Source: an uncultured Microcaldota archaeon
Lineage (GTDB): Archaea; Micrarchaeota; Micrarchaeia; Anstonellales; Bilamarchaeaceae
Assembly (NCBI GenBank): GCA_903835325.1
Contig: CAILMU010000058.1
Coordinates: 1 to 9,498 of the forward strand
Direction: 5' to 3'
Length of the DNA: 9,498 nt
Below are positions 7,128 to 9,498 of the stretch, in pieces (the first letter of the stretch is position 1; each line of letters opens with the position of its first letter). The notes beneath the pieces were generated by a model, which was not told where the DNA came from, did not search any database, and saw only the letters and a list, made by a program, of their open reading frames with translations. A program made the translations under genes and the position numbers.

Positions 7128-8252
7128 AACATCCCGGCAGCATCGTATCCCCAGAGAATAATCCGGGTAGTCCGTCCAATGCGCGGATGTGTAATGATAA
7201 CATCCGTCCTTGTAGTGGCTGCTGACCGGTTCGCCGGCGAAGACGCCATGGAGCTTCCTGTCCCCGCCGACCATCTTGGTATCTGAAACCCATTCGCTCG
7301 CATTGCCGACCAGGTCATAGACGCCTTTTTCGGTCATGCAATCCTTGTAAGCCCCTGTCTTCTCCCAATATCTCAAGGCAAGGGTGTGATCCTCGTTCCA
7401 AGAGGCGTTGGGGCTGTCCGCGATTTTCACCATGCAGGGATCGTCTTTCGGAAGGCTGAGCGATATCTTGAGAAGGCATTCGTCCTTGAACATATTGCCT
7501 CCCCGTTTGCGGTGCGGTGTCTTCCAGAAGAAAAGGTCAAGTATATGCGGGTCTGTCTTGTTGACATTGCATTTGCCTTCAGTAAATGCGTTCCCATAGG
7601 GGAACCTCAATTTCGAATCGCCGCTGCACGCTTCCTTCCATTCATCGAGCGTGCATAATCTTTTCCCTGCATTCGCGCATGCTTTCCCAGCCACGTTCTG
7701 GCTCACATATCCTTGAGGATAGATGCCCGGAGCAGTGTGCGCCATAAGATTGGACATGTCGAAAGGCGGTTCCTTATAGAATGGGAAGACGGTCTTGTCG
7801 CTTATGGAAATAAGCTCGGATTCCCACCTGTCGATGCAGAAACGCGCTATCCTCGCCATCCCCTTTCCGCACCATTCGTCGCCTTTCATGATGGCAGAAT
7901 CATCGGACGGTCCCTGGCTTTTCTGTTTTGTTGATGAAGGCGCAGGGCTTGCGGCATCAGCTGCGGTCTCTTTCCTTTCAGATTTCCGGGTCTCGCTGTC
8001 CATATCTGCCGATCCCGGTTCAGATCTCCGGTTCGGAAGCCCTTGCGGTTCATTAACGACGACGATTTCGCCTGGTTTCGGGCCTTTATTCGGCTCGTCT
8101 TCGAAACAGCATGAGGATATGGTTGAAGTGAGGACGGCGAATGCGGCAAATCCGGCGAAGGTGGCGCCGGCGCGTTTTGCTGAAGCAATCGCCCTGTCTT
8201 TGGGCCGAATCGCCAGCTGCCGCACCTGCTCTGGTTTCATGGGGATTATCAT
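7122..8252 (-). CDS. Predicted exported lipoprotein with FGE/SUMF1-like (EgtB/PvdO-type) domain
   Basis: The 376-residue product has a basic N-terminal stretch (1-27), a hydrophobic segment (about 28-45) and ISSCC at 45-49, a lipobox-like site that would make C48 a lipid-anchored Cys. A polar Ser/Pro/Lys linker follows (about 50-130), then an FGE-sulfatase-like domain: RFCIDRWE, GKRLCTLDEWKEACSG, FPYGNAF, GVYDLVGNASEWVSD, VGGD and the closing YSLGIRCCRD. This fold includes formylglycine-generating enzyme, EgtB and many exported proteins of unknown role. In FGE two cysteines five residues apart bind copper; here only the second (C351 in DGCYHYT) seems present, with Ser at the first place, so FGE activity is doubtful. 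The domain has 12 cysteines, an even number that suits disulfides outside the cell. ATG 8240 (MKPEQ) is an alternative start that fits the TATA-like element at 8264-8271 as a leaderless message; neither start has a clear GGTG site. It follows the VOC gene by 27 bases and may share its transcript. Confidence 0.85.
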   Translation of the reverse strand: MIIPMKPEQVRQLAIRPKDRAIASAKRAGATFAGFAAFAVLTSTISSCCFEDEPNKGPKPGEIVVVNEPQGLPNRRSEPGSADMDSETRKSERKETAADAASPAPSSTKQKSQGPSDDSAIMKGDEWCGKGMARIARFCIDRWESELISISDKTVFPFYKEPPFDMSNLMAHTAPGIYPQGYVSQNVAGKACANAGKRLCTLDEWKEACSGDSKLRFPYGNAFTEGKCNVNKTDPHILDLFFWKTPHRKRGGNMFKDECLLKISLSLPKDDPCMVKIADSPNASWNEDHTLALRYWEKTGAYKDCMTEKGVYDLVGNASEWVSDTKMVGGDRKLHGVFAGEPVSSHYKDGCYHYTSAHWTDYPDYSLGIRCCRDVK

Positions 8253-8263
8253 GGTTATTTGTG

Positions 8264-8271
8264 TTTAAAAA
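8264..8271 (-). promoter_or_regulatory. Candidate TATA box for the SUMF1-like gene
   Basis: On the minus strand this reads TTTTTAAA, centred about 27 bases before the ATG at 8240. An archaeal TATA box at that distance would start the message almost exactly at that ATG, giving a leaderless transcript. The gene could instead be read through from the VOC gene, whose stop is at 8280. Confidence 0.35.
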
Positions 8272-8279
8272 TGCAATCG

Positions 8280-8678
8280 TTATCTTTTTCCCTTCTTGTT
8301 CTGGCTGAAGACGCCTATCCATATGCCATTCGGGTCCTTGACAAGGCCCATCGTGCGCTCTTTGCCTTCCCAGATATCCGTCGCTTTGGTGGCGCCGTTC
8401 TTCATCATCCTCTTGTACGCCGACTTTGCGTCCTTCACGCTGAACATCAAGTGATCGAGCTCCACACCGTTCTTTTTGTAGGGCGTGTACCACCTGCAGC
8501 CTTTATCATACCACATCAGGTTGAGCTTCTGGTGCGTCTGCTTGTCTTCGAGGTTCACGATTTTCTCTCCCGGGACAGGGCTCCTGTGCCCGATGACTTT
8601 CATCCCGAGGACCCTTGTATAGAAGTCAACCGATTTCTTCAGGTTTATCACTCTTATGCTCGTGTACATCAATCCCAT
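8280..8678 (-). CDS. VOC-superfamily (glyoxalase/dioxygenase-fold) protein with altered metal site
   Basis: The 132-residue product has the paired beta-alpha-beta-beta-beta layout of the vicinal oxygen chelate fold: MYTSIRVINLKKSVDFYTRVLGM at the start of the first half, LDHLMFSVKDAKSAYKRM opening the second, and VKDPNGIWIGVFS at the end. It resembles lactoylglutathione lyase in the spacing of these blocks. Of the four metal ligands of glyoxalase I (His, Glu, His, Glu), only the second His remains (H76 in LDHLMFSV); the others align with Y5, N53 and G122. Glyoxalase I activity is therefore unlikely; a binding protein or an enzyme with another metal site is possible. The start at 8678 is preferred over the in-frame ATG at 8726 because GGTGTGA (8681-8687) lies directly before it and the later ATG would fall upstream of the TATA-like element. 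No signal peptide is seen, so it should be cytosolic. Confidence 0.88.
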   Translation of the reverse strand: MGLMYTSIRVINLKKSVDFYTRVLGMKVIGHRSPVPGEKIVNLEDKQTHQKLNLMWYDKGCRWYTPYKKNGVELDHLMFSVKDAKSAYKRMMKNGATKATDIWEGKERTMGLVKDPNGIWIGVFSQNKKGKR

Positions 8679-8680
8679 AT

Positions 8681-8687
8681 TCACACC
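8681..8687 (-). promoter_or_regulatory. Ribosome-binding site deciding the VOC gene start
   Basis: On the minus strand GGTGTGA ends two bases before the ATG at 8678. It selects this ATG over the one at 8726. The TATA-like box at 8710-8717 would start the message at about 8687, so the leader would consist of little more than this site. Confidence 0.5.
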
Positions 8688-8709
8688 AGGAGATGGATCG
8701 CTGCGAATC

Positions 8710-8717
8710 TTTATATG
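8710..8717 (-). promoter_or_regulatory. TATA box for the VOC gene
   Basis: On the minus strand this reads CATATAAA, a good archaeal TATA sequence, about 26 bases before the expected transcription start near 8687. It is one half of the divergent promoter region. Confidence 0.55.
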
Positions 8718-8768
8718 ATTTGACACGAGCGAGCAGTTTTGTCGAGGCGTTCGATTTTTACATTTCTA

Positions 8769-8789
8769 CAATATTTTAAGCAAATATTG
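8769..8789. repeat. Perfect 8-base inverted repeat in the divergent promoter region (operator candidate)
   Basis: CAATATTT at 8769-8776 and AAATATTG at 8782-8789 are exact reverse complements separated by TAAGC, a 21-base dyad of the size bound by dimeric helix-turn-helix regulators. It lies about 30 bases upstream of the + strand TATA-like box and about 50 bases upstream of the minus-strand one, so a bound protein could affect either gene. The surrounding DNA is AT-rich, which raises the chance of a coincidental match. Confidence 0.45.
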
Positions 8790-8797
8790 CTGTTTTG

Positions 8798-8807
8798 AAG
8801 AATTCTT
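8798..8807. repeat. Short palindrome AAGAATTCTT
   Basis: This is a perfect 10-base palindrome between the 21-base dyad and the + strand TATA-like box at 8819-8825, about 11 bases upstream of that box, in the zone where archaeal activators and the BRE element act. It may be a second regulatory site or chance in AT-rich DNA. Confidence 0.25.
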
Positions 8808-8818
8808 GTTGGGATATC

Positions 8819-8825
8819 ATATATA
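8819..8825 (+). promoter_or_regulatory. TATA box for the second lipoprotein gene
   Basis: ATATATA is centred at 8822, placing the expected transcription start near 8848. The leader would then contain the strong GGTGGGG site at 8862-8868 and lead to ATG 8871, while ATG 8838 would lie upstream of the transcript. Confidence 0.5.
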
Positions 8826-8860
8826 CGCTGATTGAGCATGAATGTTAAAAAAATGAATAG

Positions 8861-8868
8861 AGGTGGGG
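8861..8868 (+). promoter_or_regulatory. Ribosome-binding site deciding the start of the last gene
   Basis: AGGTGGGG sits just before ATG 8871, with 5 bases between GGTG and the ATG. It is the strongest match to the archaeal anti-Shine-Dalgarno sequence in the window and selects ATG 8871 over in-frame ATGs at 8838 and 8853. Confidence 0.6.
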
Positions 8869-8870
8869 AG

Positions 8871-9476
8871 ATGGAGGGATGGAAGAGATTGCCGGGCAAG
8901 AATGCTACTGACGAAAAGGTGGCACCACGTTCACCACAATCGATTTTCAAATCTGTCGGGGAGCGTTATGGGAAAACAGCGTCTATCCTAACCGCGGCCC
9001 TGGCCTCGTTGGCCTCCCAATCATGCAATCCGGATTGCTCCTATGAGCTTGGCCCCTGCCTGGCTGGGAGCGGTTCAGCGACACTGACCCACGAATCGGC
9101 CAGCTCCGGCCAGGCGCTTGAGATGGGGGATGTGAGGTTCCATCTGTTCGATATTCCGAGATCGAAGACCGCGACCATAATGATGACAGCATCGTATTCC
9201 CCGCATTGCGTGGATCGTTCCAGCGGCCAGCCCAACGGCGGGAATGCGACACCTTATGGGGAATATGACTTCGGGACTTTCGATATACGGGAGGGGGAGA
9301 CGAAAGAAAAGGAATTCGATGGCCGGCTGTATCTGATCTCGGCTCCTTTGATTACTGGATCGCGTCCAGGCACAAGCCAAAATTACAATGCCTCGATGTT
9401 CATCAGTGTCGATGTGAACTGCCCAAGCCAAGCATCCGATGGTGGCGATGCGGCGGATTCATGTGAGAAAGATTGA
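8871..9476 (+). CDS. Unrecognised predicted exported lipoprotein
   Basis: The 201-residue product from ATG 8871 is of no family I recognise. It has a long polar and basic N-terminal region (1-35), a hydrophobic stretch SILTAALASLAS (38-49) and a lipobox-like SQSC ending at C52; Gln at -2 departs from the usual small residue, so the lipid anchor is tentative. The remainder looks like a secreted beta-rich domain: alternating hydrophobic strands (VRFHLFDI, TATIMMTASYS, GRLYLISAPL, NASMFISVDV), many Ser, Gly and Asp, five further cysteines (56, 63, 113, 184, 198), and the charged tail DGGDAADSCEKD. Upstream in-frame ATGs at 8838 and 8853 exist, but the GGTGGGG site and the TATA-like box favour 8871. 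It is transcribed away from the VOC gene across a shared 192-base region. Its N-terminal plan, a long n-region before a short hydrophobic segment and SxSC, resembles that of the SUMF1-like protein. Confidence 0.78.
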   Translation: MEGWKRLPGKNATDEKVAPRSPQSIFKSVGERYGKTASILTAALASLASQSCNPDCSYELGPCLAGSGSATLTHESASSGQALEMGDVRFHLFDIPRSKTATIMMTASYSPHCVDRSSGQPNGGNATPYGEYDFGTFDIREGETKEKEFDGRLYLISAPLITGSRPGTSQNYNASMFISVDVNCPSQASDGGDAADSCEKD

Positions 9477-9498
9477 AATGCAGGGAGCAGGATTGCCA

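Noticed and set aside
7795..8723. Two long + strand open frames opposite the SUMF1-like and VOC genes
   Set aside because: They are antisense shadows of well-supported genes with recognisable domains. No ribosome-binding site or family match was seen.
8679..8726. Sixteen-residue N-terminal extension of the VOC protein (ATG 8726)
   Set aside because: It would start upstream of the TATA-like box and skip the GGTGTGA site; the VOC fold begins at MGLMYTSIRV.
8832..8870. Earlier starts (TTG 8832, ATG 8838, ATG 8853) for the last gene
   Set aside because: They lack a good binding site; 8832 and 8838 lie before the expected transcript start near 8848, and GGTGGGG points to ATG 8871.
9478..9498. 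ATG at 9478 as the start of a further gene
   Set aside because: Only seven codons remain in the window and no GGTG-type site precedes it, so it cannot be supported.
1..9498. CRISPR array, tRNA, rRNA, insertion sequence or defence system
   Set aside because: No regularly spaced repeats, clover-leaf sequence, transposase or terminal inverted repeats were seen; every large open stretch is explained by the listed genes.

Overview
The window looks like a piece of an archaeal genome, most plausibly a DPANN-type lineage such as Micrarchaeota or Diapherotrites. That lineage guess is an inference and was not tested against any database. The evidence for Archaea is: TATA-like boxes about 25-30 bases before the likely transcription starts (near 558-568, 8710-8717 and 8819-8825); ribosome-binding sites of the GGTG/GGTGA kind; very short leaders; and frequent AGG/AGA arginine and ATA isoleucine codons in the coding frames. 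The DNA-repair proteins themselves belong to families of bacterial origin that many archaea have acquired.

Layout. Positions 1-498 (+) hold the 3' end of an unrecognised protein gene. Positions 620-7082 (+) hold a compact nucleotide-excision-repair operon: uvrA, a UvrD/PcrA-type superfamily 1A helicase, then uvrC. uvrA and the helicase gene are 8 bases apart; the helicase gene and uvrC overlap by 4 bases (ATGA). UvrA recognises the lesion, UvrC makes the two cuts, and a UvrD-type helicase releases the excised oligonucleotide and UvrC. uvrB, the partner all three normally need, is not in the window.

Positions 7122-8252 (-) hold a predicted exported lipoprotein with a formylglycine-generating-enzyme/SUMF1-like domain, convergent with uvrC. 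Positions 8280-8678 (-) hold a small VOC (glyoxalase/dioxygenase-fold) protein, just upstream of it on the same strand. A 192-base AT-rich divergent region (8679-8870) follows, with archaeal promoter elements facing both ways and two dyad-symmetric sequences. Positions 8871-9476 (+) hold a second, unrecognised predicted lipoprotein.

Points most worth a second look: uvrA has no ATG, GTG or TTG codon in frame anywhere between its upstream stop and its Walker A motif, yet it has a well-placed GGTGA site in front of an ATC codon that gives the expected N-terminus; UvrC lacks the usual C-terminal helix-hairpin-helix domain; the VOC protein has lost three of four glyoxalase-type metal ligands; and the SUMF1-like protein appears to lack one of the two catalytic cysteines. 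I found no convincing new defence or mobile system, no RNA gene, no CRISPR array and no insertion sequence.
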